A stretch of DNA of 64,000 nt from Protea cynaroides (taxonomy: Eukaryota > Streptophyta > Magnoliopsida > Proteales > Proteaceae), in the NCBI GenBank assembly GCA_028583415.1, contig CM053274.1:1-64000 (forward strand), in the 5' to 3' direction. The translations under genes were made by a program, and so were the position numbers. This document shows, in pieces, positions 46,102-58,782 of the stretch; position 1 is the stretch's first letter; each line of letters begins with the position of its first letter. The notes below the pieces were generated by a model, which was not told the origin of the DNA, did not search any database, and was given only the letters and a program-made list of their open reading frames with translations.

Positions 46102-46870
46102 CTACTCAATTGGATCATCAGCTGACAATAGTAGGGACTGCTCGTCATCCTCTGAAGATACAGATGTAGCAGCACACAAGGCTGCATTTGTACTAGGTCC
46201 TGCCTCAGGAATTGCCGCCCATTTTCTACTCAATGCATCTGCTACCACGTTGGCCTTACCAGGGTGATACTGGATATCACAGTCGTAGTCCTTGAGTAAC
46301 TCTAACCACCACCTCTGCCTCATATTCAAGTCCTTCTAGGTGAACAGATATGTCAGGCTCTTGTAGTCAGACTTAATCTGGAACTTCTCGCCATACAGGT
46401 AATGCCTCCAAGTCTTGATGGCATGAATGACCGCTGCTAACTCTAGGTCATGCGTAGGGTAGTTCTTTTCATGCTCCTTTAGCTATCTTGAGGCATAAGC
46501 TATCACCTGCTCACCTTGCATCAGCACACAACCCAGTCCCAGACCTAAAGCATCTGTATATAGTGTAAATGGGTGGTCTGGAGCTGGAATAGTCAATATA
46601 GGTGCCGATACCAGCCTTGACTTCAACGTCTGGAAACATTTCTCGCATTCATCCGTCCATATGAACTTCGCCCTTTTTGGTCAACTTGTTGAGTGGAACA
46701 GCAATCTTGGAATAGTTCTCCACAAACCTTCTGTAGTATCCAGCCAAGCCCGAAGAAACTACGAATTTCAGCGACCGTCTTCGGTGCCTCCTAACCGACT
46801 ATGGCTAAAATCTTGCTGGGGTCTACCTTGATTCCTTCAAGTGACACCACATGACCAAGGAAGGCCACTT
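46102..46870 (-). pseudogene. Element C RNase H, with stops
   Basis: Readable parts include the [16 protein letters not shown] region, the catalytic [19 protein letters not shown] and [14 protein letters not shown] segments, and [35 protein letters not shown] (46329 downward). TAG stops replace Gln codons near 46485 and 46336. Frameshifts separate it from RT. Confidence 0.82.
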
Positions 46871-46873
46871 CAT

Positions 46874-48010
46874 CTAACCGGAACTCGCACTTCTTGAATT
46901 TTGCATACAGCTTTTCTTTCCTCGGTCTCGTAATGCGGCTCCGAGATGCACCGCATGCGTCTCCTGGTCCTTGGAGTATACAAGAATGTCATCAATGAAA
47001 ACTATAACCGACGTATCCAATATGTCATGGAATACTCGGTTCATTAATTCCATAAATGATGCCGGTGCGTTAGTCAATCCAAAGGACATCACAAGGAACT
47101 CATAGTGTCCGTACCGTGTCCTGAAGGCGGTATTTGGGATGTATGAGTCCTTAATCTTTAGCTGGTGATACCCAGACCTCAGGTCGATCTTTGAAAACAC
47201 ACTTGAACCTTGCGGCTGATCAAACAAGTCATCTATTCTAGGTAGTGGGTACCTATTCTTGATAGTGAGCTTGTTCAACTCTCGATAATCCATGCACAAA
47301 GACACCGCCATCCTTTTTCTTCACAAAGAGCACGGGTACTCCCCAAGGTGAGATGCTTGGACTTATAAACCCCTTGTCTAGCAGTTCCCGCAGTTGGGTT
47401 TTTAACTCTTTCAGCTCGAGGGAGCCATCCCTGACGGAGCCTTAGACACGAGCGCCACCCCGGTAGTAAGTCTATCACAAACTCGGTAGCCCCGTCAGGT
47501 GGTAACCCTGGTAAATCTTCTGGAAACACATCAGGGAACTCCCGTACGACCTGGATGTCTTCCATTTTTGGTGCTTCAGCGGCCACATCTACCACTGATA
47601 CAAGATATCCTATTCCTCCTTTCTCTAAGAACCTCTTTGCTTTTAAGGCTGAGAGTATGAGCTTCCCCTTTCATGGCAACTTAACCCCTTTAAATTGGAA
47701 CTCATTCCCATCACTGTCCTTGAGCATCAACTTCTTCTCAGCACATAGCAGGTTTGCTGAGTGTTTAGCTAACCAGTCCATCCCCAGAATAACATCAAAA
47801 TCTGACATCTCCAGTTGGACTAAGTTGGCTTCAAGTTCTCGTCCCTCAATACACACTGGGCAAGGTCCATAATAGTCTTCTAATACCACCTCGATCCCCA
47901 TTGGTGACAGAACTAGCAGACTTGGTTGTAAGGTCTTGACGGGTTGTCCTAGCCCTTTCCCGAATGATACTGAGACAAACGAATGAGTGCCCCAGAGTCA
48001 AACAGGACTC
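46874..48010 (-). pseudogene. Element C protease and reverse transcriptase
   Basis: The protease motif VLFDSGA is encoded at about 47990-48010 (DSG codons 47991-47999), but a one-base loss scrambles the residues after it. [20 protein letters not shown] follows at 47850-47750. RT has FVIDLLPG, then frame changes near 47450 and 47300, then [33 protein letters not shown] and catalytic [10 protein letters not shown] (47311-46874). RT ends with a frameshift at KKSCMQ. Confidence 0.88.
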
Positions 48011-48067
48011 TTGCAGGTATCCCTGCTATATTTACTGTTCCTGAGGTTGTAAAATTCCCTTTTAGTT

Positions 48068-49532
48068 TTAAATATGCAAACAAGTAATGCAACAATTTAG
48101 GAGGAAGTGTAAAATAATACCTGTAACCACATCTGGTGATGCGGCTGCCTCCTCAGTAGTAACGGCATATACCTTGCCCAACTGCTGCTCCTTCTTGGGT
48201 TGCGGGCATGATCTGGCATAGTGCCCCACCTGTTGACAGTTGTAGCACTTGACGTTAGGGGTCGGCCCCGTTGCTTGCGAGGCCATTGCAGGAGCCGATC
48301 TGGGAGGTATGGTACTAGCTTGTGGCCTGAATGGACGGTATGGCCTGTTGCCTCGTCCGCCTCCGCCTTGGAACTCGGTATTCAGCCTCTTCAAACCTCG
48401 GTTCTGGGCCATAAAGTTGTCCCTCTGACTTGACTCAATGACACGAGCCACCTGTACAACTTCATTGTAAATGACCAAACCTCGACCTAATACATGTTCT
48501 CTGATCGCGCCTCGTAGGCCCATAGTAAAACGGCAAGTCTTAGCCTCTTCCTCTTGCATGCTGGTGGGAGCGAAGAAGAACAACTCCTCATACTTCTGCT
48601 GGTACGCCTCTACAGTCATCTGTGATTGCTTCAGATTTAGGAATTCCCTCTCCATCTGGTTACGGAAAACTCCTGGGGAAGTATTTGTCGAAGAAGGACT
48701 CTTTGAATATAGGCCAGGTGATGATCTGGTGCTTTGTTTCCAAGTACATTCGAGTGGAATTCCACCACCCATTGGCCTCTTCCTTCAACATGTGAGTAGC
48801 ATACAAGACCTTATCTCCATCCTGACAGTCCAACAACCGGAAATTTTTCTCCGTCTCCGATATCCACTGTGCTGGCCACAGTGCTTTCCTAGACTTCCTT
48901 GTAAATGTGGGTGGTTTAAGCTTCAAGAACCCATCCACTGACTTGGAAAAGCTACTCTGAGCATACGGCGCCTGTCCATACCACTGTGGCTGATAAGCGT
49001 AGCCACCCTGACTGCCTCCCTGATAGCCACCATAGTGTGCACCTGGATACGGACCCTGGTACTGTCCCTGACACCCTCCGTGGTCCTGATTATATACTGG
49101 TGTACCAGTAACCGGGTGAGGTTCCGTGATGGGTGGTTCTTGCTGTGTTGGTATTTCAGTGCCTGTGTTTACCCCCACAGGTGCTGCATGAACATTTTCT
49201 GCACTGGTGACTGGCACATCTGTAGGTGCTGGTACAGGCCCAGGTGGCCTGAATATTTTTGTCATTTCTTCAAAAAACTTCTTCTGCTGTGCCTCCATGC
49301 TAGACATAAAATTTGCCATCATTGTTTCGGAGCTTGAAGATGGCTGCCCCTGAGATGACGACTCTTCAATCGCCCGCCGTAGATTCTCAGTTGCATTCAG
49401 GGGGTTCTGCTCTTCCCCACTTATCCTCTCTTCTTGTCCTTCAGAGTTCTCAGTACCTGAACTCCTGTCTATAGCAGGCGTCCTTGAGCGATGACGTCTG
49501 CGCTGAAGCCTTCGACCATTACCTCTTGCCAT
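48068..49532 (-). pseudogene. Element C gag, one frameshift
   Basis: Starts at Met 49532 (MARGNGRRLQRRRHRSRTP), with a basic N-terminus, a Gly/Tyr/Gln-rich region, then the capsid-like FLKLKPPTFTRKSRKALWPAQW, KEEANGWWNSTRMYLE and FFDKYFPRSF. The frame shifts near 48660-48680 and continues with NQMEREFLNLKQSQMTVEAYQQKYEELFF, REHVLG and a CCHC knuckle CYNCQQVGHYARSCPQPK. It ends at 48068. Confidence 0.9.
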
Positions 49533-49856
49533 TGGTACTTTACTCTACCTTGTATGAATCTGAATACATCGAAACACATGGAGCAATTTAGAAAAATGTA
49601 TTCCAACAATTTATAGTCTCAACATGTGCATCTAGTATTTATCAAGAGTGACAAGGAAAGGAGAAAAAATAACAGAAAGTAATCAAGCTAAAATTTTCAA
49701 AATTTCCTAGATGAATCCTCATTTCACCAACTTACACAGTCATAGGGTCAAAAATCCCCCTGTTCAAAAGGTTTTCGATATCGATTTGTACAATCCAAAT
49801 ACCCCTGAGGTTTCTCAGCAAGGGCACTGTACTTTCGGGGAGAAAAACCCACTTTT

Positions 49857-49885
49857 CCCATACCGGTCGGACCATACCGCTGGGA
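49857..49885. repeat. ACCGGTAT-type motif between gag and antisense ORF (element C)
   Basis: CATACCGGTCGGACCATACCGCTGGG-like sequence: one exact and one variant copy of the family motif in the divergent gag/antisense-ORF interval, the position occupied by the GGGTCGAT cluster in B. Only a remnant is left here. Confidence 0.6.
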
Positions 49886-49892
49886 GGTACCT

Positions 49893-50549
49893 ATGGAGGT
49901 GACCATGAACTCCGACATTGATGCTGAGGCCATCTACAAGACGTAGATGGACGACCTAGAGCTCAGTGATGAGGAGTTACAGGCTCGTCCCCTCCTGCCC
50001 AGAAATCATGCGGCCCTTGCCGCAGCAGCAACTGCAGAAGCAGCAGATGCCGCCGAGATGGGGGACGATGAGGACACCCACATGGAGGACATCCCAGTAC
50101 CTACACCTCAGCATTCACCAGTAGCAGAGACTTCCAGGCCATCGGCCACCAGTACATCTAGGCCTGTTCCCATTCCTGGACCAGCGGGGTACAGGTCGGC
50201 TACGGTACCACCACGTCCTTCTTCAGACCCTACGGTTGCTGGCACATCTAGGCCCGCTCTAGTTCCTAGATCAGCTAGGCGCATGCCAGCTACTGTACCA
50301 CCCCACTCTTCTTCAGACCTTTCGATTTGCATGCTCACTGAGATCGGGGACACCCAGAGAGTCATCCTGGATACCCAGAGAGGGATCATGGACTCACAGC
50401 GAGAGATGGGTCAGGAGTTGGGGTGTCTGGCACGCAGCTTACGGGTCACTCAGGATCAGGTCCACTGGCTCAAGGTGGTATACGAGAGAGACTATGATAT
50501 AGCAGACCCGGTTCCATCCAGGCCCGCTACTCCACCAAAGCCTGACTAG
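49893..50549 (+). pseudogene. Truncated antisense accessory ORF of element C
   Basis: From the ATG at 49893 the frame reads MEVTMNSDIDAEAIYKT, a TAG (49944-49946), then MDDLELSDEELQAR. This matches DWEAICKMGLRDVEVSDEER in the middle of the element B copy. The tail is Ala-rich, acidic (DDEDTHMED), then Pro/Ser-rich, with a helical segment of TQR-type repeats (DTQRVILDTQRGIMDSQRE) and a conserved end (HWLKVVYERDYD). The N-terminal domain present in B is absent. Likely made from a minus-strand-independent transcript running toward the 5' LTR; function unknown. Confidence 0.7.
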
Positions 50550-50587
50550 GTAGCTTAGTTTAGCTTAAAGTGTTTTATTTTTGTTAA

Positions 50588-50621
50588 CAGAGTAACTGTC
50601 CGACTTGTGGACTGTACTCTG
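50588..50621 (+). terminator. 34-nt hairpin after the antisense ORF of element C
   Basis: Ends CAGAGTA/TACTCTG as in B, differing from the B copy at only two or three central positions. It lies 38 bp after the stop codon at 50549. Confidence 0.6.
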
Positions 50622-50914
50622 TCGCACTCTTTGTATTTATGTTTTTTTTGTTGAAAGAGATTTATTTGATTTGGTTTCAACTTCAATGCTTAATTTCTCT
50701 TTGTATTTAAAAGAAGTTATGACATGGTTATTTGTTTCTCTAACTAATTCTGCAATTATTTTTGTTCTTCCATTAATAGTGTATTATGCATCTTTCTTAA
50801 GTCTCAAACAAAAAGCATGCTTATGGTGTGTTTTTATTAAAATTTTTAATTTTCCTAACTCAGCTCATTGGACACGGTTAGATGCAGAATGATTAGCTGG
50901 ACAGAGCCTAGGAA

Positions 50915-50924
50915 TCTGATACCA
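50915..50924 (-). promoter_or_regulatory. Primer-binding site of element C, degraded
   Basis: The minus strand reads TGGTATCAGA then TTCC, so the first ten bases of the initiator-Met tRNA complement are kept and the last two (GC) are changed. It lies three bases from the LTR. Confidence 0.85.
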
Positions 50925-50927
50925 AGT

Positions 50928-53576
50928 TGTCACACCCCAATTCCGGCTGAACTAGAAGTGTGAGTGAACCGGTACTAAACCACGGTTCACACCAGGATCT
51001 CGAAAGACCGTGTCAACCAATCATCCTTGAGCAAACTAACACAATATAGAGTAATACAAGCAGCGAAAATAATTTATAACAATGAGCAGAACTAAATGAT
51101 AAATTAAAATATTTAATCCAATTATTCCATCATCCATCAAAATTTAAATAATATTTAATTACAAGCTTAACAGAAAATAAAGGAATAAGCCAATCACAAA
51201 GGAAAGACACAGAAGGAGCACTCGCATAACGCATCATGCTCGTCCTCCACACTCTGTGTCTCCAAGGCAGCCATCGTACTATAGGCTGGGGCGGTCACGA
51301 AGTCCTCCACCGTATACCCTGCATCCAAATCTGAAAAGAGATATATATATCGGGGTGAGCTACAACACAGCTCAGTAAAGCACAAGACCAATGCAACATC
51401 CACATGCATGAGATAAAATTTACAAATTGGGCAGGCTTAACTTGCAAGGTGCTATGGTAAGGATTGGCGGCCACCGCACCTCCATGCACGAGAGTGTGGG
51501 CACACCCAATAGTCAGGCTCCTACCACACTACTACTGCTGCCCCACATCACTCACTTCGGTATGGAGATAGGACTCGAGTCTGGCGGGCAGGCGTAACCA
51601 CAATCCCACGTTCTCCCCCTGATACCCCATACCGCACCAATACCTAAACCCCTATTGGCAAGGGCTTACAAGTGGGTTTCATTTCTAACCAGTCCTAGAT
51701 GTCATAGATGTAGGCTCCACCCTAGTACTGCCGTCTACGGCATAGGGATAGAGCTAGAGCATGCAGGCCAGGCTAGAGACCACAATACCTCACCTCCCCC
51801 TGATACCCTACCCGCAACAAGCATACCAAGATGGAACTATACGCAAGTAGGCCCTATCCCAACATCACTCCCTATGGCATAGGGATAGAGCTAAAGCGTC
51901 ATGGCCAGGTCAACGTCGACGTCGGAGATCACCATGCCACATCACTGTGGCCAGATCAACGTCAACATCGGAGACCACCTGCCATAACCTCCCCCTGATA
52001 CCCCACCCATACCAAGCATGCTAAGATAAGGTGCTACTGAAAGGTGTCAGGGTGAGGAATGATCCCAGGCCCCTGCCCTTCCCATTCTACACCCCAACTA
52101 AAACAATCACATGTCTAACATCCATCACACCTAGCATATGAAATGCATGAACAGATAAATCAAATAGAATTTACACTACATGACATGTGATATGCACAAT
52201 CCATCAAACAAAGCATATAAATTGATACAGAATATAAAGAGCTCTCTAAGGTTTATTATTAATTCTTTAATTTAAGTTTCGGGTCTTGTCCCTTACCTGA
52301 CGCGTGGTATCAATCCCTTTCGGCGTCAGAAATTTCACATACAAGTCCTACACAATCATATTTACATGTTAATTTCCATTTATTAGAGTTTTAGAAGCCA
52401 AAACCAGGCTTTCCCAAACAAACAGAGCTCGGAACACATACCGGTCTCGCACATACCGGTCGCAGGATAGTGCAACCGGTATGGTGAGACCGGTATACAT
52501 ACCGGATGCACACATACCGGTCTCACTCAGATCTGACTGAGTGCGACCGGTATGGTGCCAGCGGTATGCATACCGGATGCACACATACCGGTCTCACTCA
52601 GATCTGGCTGAGTGCGACCGGTATGGTGCCAGCGGTATACACCGCGGCCCATACCGCTGGACTCGCCCAAGGGTATACCCTACGGCGTGATTCCGAGAGC
52701 GAGGTCTCCACGGGTAGCTCCCTAAGGTCTCACCTATCCTCTGCTAGGGTCCGATCCCTGTAAAGTCCTATGGATCGCGGCTAGAACGCCACATAGCGAC
52801 CCAGATCCGAAAAGAGACAAGAAAAGGCATCTAGGGCATAAATCATCAGATCCACCCTTCGGGTAAGTCCCAAGGGTCTCCCTTATCAATTGCTAAGGTC
52901 CATTCTCCGAAGGGTCTTACGGATCTTGACTAGAATGCCAAAAACCAACCAGATTAGAAAGAAAGGCGAAAGGAATCTAAGCATTTTTCCATCTGATCTC
53001 ACACCGCTTCGCGGCTCCGATCCGATAATCAACACTACAGGAAAGATAGAGCACTTTACCGGTAGCGGTTGTCAGTTGGCGGCGTGTTCCTCCACCGGCG
53101 GCTCCTTCCTGGGCGGCGTCTTCCTCCTTGAACCTCCTCAACTCCTTCTCCGAACGGATGGGTTTACAAAGAGGTTCACGGAGTGTCTCTCCCTCTATTA
53201 ATAGAGGGAGGCCGTCCAAGGCACGCTCCCCCCTCATATGGAAACTTAAAGTTTCCATTTTTGAGAGAAACACAAGCGGAGACGGACTCCAGCCGCTTCG
53301 AACTATACCAGTCTTGCACATACCGGTCGCAGGATAGTGCAACCGGTATGGTGAGACCGGTATGCCATACCGCTGGCCCATACCGGTCACAGGATAGTGC
53401 GCCCGGTATGCACTTAACCATTTTTACACCTTTTTCGTAACTGAATTTGACTGGTTCTTCACCCGGCTTCTTGCGTGGTCTCTTGCCCGGCTTCGCTTTC
53501 CGGTCTGGTTATGATTGGGGCACCTGTCATCGCATAAAACCATGGTTAGACCGGGTTTTAGAGCACGGTTCTTACA
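50928..53576 (-). repeat. Element C 5' LTR
   Basis: 2649 bp. Same internal order as the 3' copy: ACCGGTAT clusters at 52437-52655 and 53307-53412. The promoter-side cluster is ~20 bp shorter than in the 3' LTR, which accounts for much of the length difference. Confidence 0.93.
53190..53209 (-). promoter_or_regulatory. 20-bp AT-core palindrome in element C 5' LTR
   Basis: TCCCTCTATTAATAGAGGGA, a perfect palindrome. Its position suggests the LTR core promoter, but this is inference from spacing only. Confidence 0.5.
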
Positions 53577-53581
53577 AAAAA
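53577..53581. repeat. Target-site duplication of element C, right copy (AAAAA)
   Basis: Follows the LTR end CTTACA directly and leads back into the GA tract (AAAAAGAGATAGGG). Confidence 0.75.
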
Positions 53582-54056
53582 GAGATAGGGAGAGTAAAGT
53601 AGGGAGAGAACGACAGAACTAGAAAGAGATAGAGCGAGATAGAGAGAAAAAAGTGAGAGAAGTTGAGAGAGAGAGAGAGAGTATGTGAGAGAAGAAGAGA
53701 GTGGGGAGAGAAGTAGAAAGAGAGAAATAAAGAGAAATGTAAAAGGAGAGAGAGCGAAAGAATTAGAGAAAGAGAGAGTGAGAGAGTGATGTAGAGAGAG
53801 AAAAAAAAGTAGAAAGAGAGAGAGAGAAGTAGATAGAGAGAGAAGTAAAGAGGGAGAGAAGTAGAAAGAGGGAGAGAGAATGATAGTGAGTGTGAGAATA
53901 AGGGAGATGTTTGAAGGGTGAGTGATAGAGAGGCAGATAGGGAGAGAGTGAGGGAGAGAAAGCGAGAGAATTAAATAGAAAGGGAGAGTGAGAGAGAGTG
54001 AGAGAGAGAAGTGGAAAGAAAGAAAGAGAGAGGCAAAGAGTGAGTGAGAGAGAGAC

Positions 54057-54088
<32 letters not shown>

Positions 54089-55975
54089 TGAGAAAGAGAG
54101 ATAGTGAAAGAGAAGAGAGAGGAGAGACATAGAGAGAAGTTGAGAGTGAGAAGGAGAAAGAAGTGGAAAGAAAGAGAGTGAAAGAGGGGGAGGGGGAGTA
54201 GTAGAAGACACAGAGTGAGTGAGGAAGAGGGAGAAAGAGAGAAGTAGAGAGACAAAGAAGTAGAAGGGGGGAGAAAGAAAGAGATGTAGAGAGAGAAAGA
54301 GAGACAGAAAGAGAGAAAGTGAAAGGGTGAGGGAGGGAAGTTGAGAGACAGCAAGAGAAGTAAAAGAGTAGAAACAAAGAGAGGGGAGAGAGAGAGAATG
54401 AGAGAATTTAAAAGAAAGAGAAAGATAAGTGGAAAGAGAGAGAGAAGTAGAAAAAAAGAGTGAAGTAGAGAGAGAAGGAGAAGTCGAGAGAGATAGAAGA
54501 GAAAAAGGAGACAGAAGTAGAGAGAGAGAGTAAAAAGAGAGGGAAAAGAGAGAGTGAGAGAGAAAGAATGAAAAGGAAAGAGAGAGGTAGACTGAGAAAG
54601 TGTGTGAAAGTGTGAAAGAAGAGAGAGAGTAAAAAGAGAGAAGGAGAAAGAGAAGTAGAGACAGGGGGAGAGAGAGAGAGAGAGAGAGAAGAGATTGAGA
54701 GAGAAAGAGAGAGAGATAGAGATAGAGAGAGAGATATAGAAGTAAAAAGAAAAGAGAGAGAGAGAGATCGACAGAGAAAGGGAGGGAAAGAGAAGTTGAG
54801 AGAGAGAGGGAAAGACAAGAGGAGAGAGAGAGGGAGGGAGAGTGTTAGAGACAGAGAAAAGTAGAGAGAGAAGTTGAGAGTGAGGGAGATAAGTAAAGAG
54901 AGAGAGAGAGACAGTGAGGAGAGTGGAGAATGTAGAAAGAGATAGGGAGAGAGAGAGAAAAAAAAGTAGAGATAGAGTGGGAGAAGTAGAAAGAGAGGGA
55001 AGTTGAGAGAGAGAGAGTATGTGAGAGAAGAAGATAAAGGGGGAGAAGTTGAGAGAGAGAAAGAGAGAGAAAAGTAGAAATAGAGAGAGCGGGATAATTT
55101 GAGATAGAGAAATAAAAAGAGTAAGAGAGGGAGAAAGGAGTTGAAAGAGAGAGAGAGATGTAGATAAAGAGAGAAGTAGAGAGAGATGTAGATAAAAAAG
55201 AGAAGTAGAGAGAGAGAGAGACTGTGGGGAAAAAGAAAGAGAGAGAGAGAGAGAAGTATATAGAGAGAAGAGAATGAGTAGATGGGAAGAGAGAGAGAGG
55301 GAGAATGGGAAAGAGGGAGCGAGAGAGGTAGAAGTAGAGAGAGAGGAAGAGAGAGAAAGAGAGAAGTGGAAAGAGAGAGGGAAGTAGAAAGAGAGAGAGA
55401 GAAGTAAATGCAAAGGGAGAAATGAAGAGGGAGAGAGAAGTAGAAACAAAAGTAGAGAGAAAGGGAGAGAGCGAGAGAAGTAAAGAGAGAGAGAGTGAGA
55501 GAGGGAGAGTGAGTAGAAATGGAGGGATGGGAAAGAGGGAGAGAGAGAGACATATGGAGTAAGGAGAGAGAACGAAAGAGAGAAGAATACAAGGAGAGAA
55601 AAAGTGAGAAAGAGAGTAAGTGCGAGAGAAAGTAAGAAAGATAAGAATATAGAGAGGGAGAGATTGATAGAAATAGAGAGAGATTAAAGAGAGGGAGGGA
55701 GAGAGAGATAGAGAGGGAAAGAGGGAGAGTGAAAGAAGAAAGACAGTGAGAGAGAGAGAGAGAAGTAGAATGAGAGAGAGAATTAAAAAGACCAAAGTAG
55801 ATAGAGAGAAGATAAAGAGAGAAAGAAAGAAGTAGAAAGAGAGAGTGAGAGAGAGAGAGAAATTGATAGAGAAAGATCAGAGAGAGAGAGTAAGAGAGAG
55901 AGAGAGAGAAGGAGAGACAGAGAGAGGGGGAAGGAATGAGGGAGAGAAAGAAGAGAGAGAAGTGAAAGAGAAAAA

Positions 55976-56027
<52 letters not shown>

Positions 56028-56474
56028 TAGAGAGAGGGAGGGAAAGAGAGAGATACAGAGAGGGAGACAGAGAGAGAAAGTGGGGTAGAGAGAAAAGTAG
56101 AAGGAGAGAGAGAAGAAGAAAGAAAGTAAAATAGACATAAAAGTAGAAAAAAAGATAAAGAGAGAGAGGGAGAGAGGGAGAAAAAGAGAAAGAGGGAAAA
56201 GTGGAGAAAGATAAAGTATAGGAGAGAGAGAAGTTGAGAGAGAGGGAGAACAGTTAGAGATAGAGAAAGAAGAGAGAGAAAAAAGGGAGAGATTGAGAGA
56301 GAAAAAAAGGGAGAGATTGAGAGAGAAAAGAGAGAAAGAGAGAGAGAGAAAGAGAAAAGTATTGAGAGAAAGAAAAGAGAGAGAGATGTAGAGAGAGAGA
56401 GAGTAAAGAAAGAGAGAGAAAGGGAGGGAGTGAGAGAAGTAGAGAGTGAGAGAAGGGGAAAGAGAGAGATAAAG
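53582..56474 (+). repeat. GA-rich homopurine tract, right part
   Basis: 2.9 kb of irregular GA repeats with interspersed GAAGTAGAAAGAGAGAG units and a clean (GA) run at about 55983-56021. Open frames of up to 695 codons on the minus strand (Ser/Leu/Phe/Pro only) are low-complexity artefacts. Confidence 0.93.
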
Positions 56475-58782
56475 TGTCACACCCCAATTCCGCACTGTTC
56501 AGAATGGTGTGATGAACCGCTAAATAACCACGGTTCAACCAGGATCTCTAATAGGCTATCCCCGCGTTATCCAAACTTACACGCATCCACAATCATAATC
56601 AGAGTAAATACACAATAGCGGAAATCTTATAAATAAATGAACTGAGAACTAAGATGATATCAGAAATTTAATAGCAATTTATTCTGTATTCAACTGAGAC
56701 ATAAATATTAAAATATCAAATACATGTCTTAATAAATCCAATGAAAGAAACCTATAAAAATATCTAATCAAATACACACGAGTTACACTCCCAAGAGGAG
56801 TCGTGTGTACCATCTTCAGCTCCAGCGTCCATTGCTGCTACATTCCCGTACGTAGACGCGTTCATATAATCTTCAACTGTGTAACCTGCATCATCAACTA
56901 AAAATATTCGACGTCGAGGGGTGAGCACACAACACGGCTCAGTGAGTAGCCAAAACAATGCAACAATACATATGCATGCAAAAAGTCAATTTATATCTTT
57001 GGTCTGGTATATAAGTTTACAGTATGCTATAGAAAGGTTGAGGTAGCCAAAGGTCGCGTTTATTGACTCCGCCTCTATACACGAGTGTGTGACGTTACCC
57101 AAAGATCACGTTTATCGTCAACTAACATGCACCCAATCATGAACAATATATAACAAAGGTTACGTTTATTGCTATATAGTGCCATACCAACATGTAAGCC
57201 CCTGTTGGCGAGGGCTGCAAACTGGGCTCGCAACTAACCAATCCTAATGCCAAACAAGTGTATCCAAGGCCTCACCCCAAGCATCCCTCGGAATGTCCAT
57301 AGAGATAGAGCTAAGGCCCCCCGGTAGGGTCAGAGACTACAAGGACCGAGACCACCTCCCCTGATACTCTACAACATAATAGTTCTGCTAAAGTAATGGC
57401 GATACGATGATGCCAATGCACAAGACTTGAGTTAGAGATAGAGCTAAAGTGTTGAGACCCGCCAAAGGTTAACGTTTATTGACGTTCTCATCACACCTCC
57501 CCTGATACTCGCTCGCATCAAGCACATCAACCACACACATACAAGCACATGCCTATTCCTATCATCATCATCATCATCATGTTATATACAATAAAGTAAA
57601 TATGCATGAACAAGTAATAGAAATATTGGATGGCATGCTGTATGCACATTACAAACATATTCGCATAGAATCAAGCATAGCATAGGACTCAAGAAATAGA
57701 AAATAGTTTATTATTAACCAATTTAGTTTGGGGTTAAGGTTCCTTACCTTAGCTTGCTAAAAGATACTTTTCTAAGCTTTAAAATCACTTTTATACTGTT
57801 ATTATAATTCTAGAAGACCTAACAAAGTCGATAGAATTTAATTAGAATTAATTCGGAATTTAAAAACCATTCTGTAAACTGAGGGTCGATGCTAGGGTCG
57901 ATGCTAGGGCCGATGGGTCTATCGACCCTCCCTCCATTCTGAACTTCCCGAATGCTGAGGGTCGATGGTCAGAAACACCTAGGGACGGATGGTCTATCGA
58001 GCCTCGGTGCGACCCTCGGTGCACTCTGGTCCAATTCCCACTTTTAAATCTATTCTTCGTGTTTTGGGTCCTATGGCTTGCTCCTACATTCATTCCATGG
58101 TCTAGAACCATGTATAATCCATCTAAATAGTTTGCATGCGTCCTCCTATGGTTTTTCCATGAAAACCTAACCATGGATGGATGGTTTGGGTTTCTCCGAG
58201 ATCACTCCCTCTCCAATAACTATCCTAAGGTCTGTAGAAACTCATGGAATTAGTATCCATACCTGAGAAGATTACTTTTCCTCTAAAATTCTCTTCCTTT
58301 TTGCTAGGTTCTCTTCCTTGCCTCTCTTCTTCCTCTTTTCCTTCTCCTCTCTTTCTCTCAATTCAATTAGGGTTGTGAAAGGAGTGAAAGTGGCTTTGGG
58401 ACGTCCTTTAAATAGACTAGGAACATCCCAAAATAAGCCCCTTTGAGATTAGGAAGGAATCCAATCGAAAAATATAGAAATTTCCTAATTTCTATATTCG
58501 GCAGAAACCGAGGGTCGATGGGAGGGTCGATGATCCCGTCGACCCTAGGGTCTTAAGCTGTCCGACCCTCCCTTCAAAACCGAGGGTTTCCGACTTCTTG
58601 TTTTGGGAGGTCCGACCCTGCTTAGCTGGGTGTGTGACCCTCCCTTAATATAAAGTGTTTTTGGGTCGATTTGATACCTGGGATCTCGATCTCCTTCATG
58701 CCCTTGGTCCATTTGACTCGACCATGATGGGTAAACTTGGTTCTAGGTGGTAAGACCGGGTTAGATTGACACGAGTCTTACA
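56475..58782 (-). repeat. Element D 3' LTR
   Basis: Same length and layout as B's 5' LTR: (ATC)n run near 57560, CGTTTATTG repeats, GGGTCGAT clusters at 57883-58020 and 58511-58670, and TATA-like CCTTTAAATAGA at 58405-58416. Confidence 0.93.

Larger units (their letters stand above)
41838..53576 (-). mobile_element. Element C: second Tekay/Del-like Ty3/gypsy family
   Basis: 11.7 kb minus-strand element with both LTRs (3' 41838-44506, 2669 bp; 5' 50928-53576, 2649 bp). It shares LTR termini (TGTAAGA...GGTGTGACA) and gene order with B, but LTR interiors and proteins clearly differ, so it is a separate family. Order on the minus strand is gag, protease, RT, RNase H, integrase, chromodomain; a truncated antisense ORF lies on the plus strand. 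It is inserted in the GA-rich tract. Stops and frameshifts occur in every pol domain. Confidence 0.93.

Noticed and set aside
54408..56495. 695-codon Ser/Leu/Phe frame on the minus strand and neighbours of 200-492 codons
   Set aside because: Pure low-complexity read of the GA tract; stop codons are simply rare in CT-repeat DNA.
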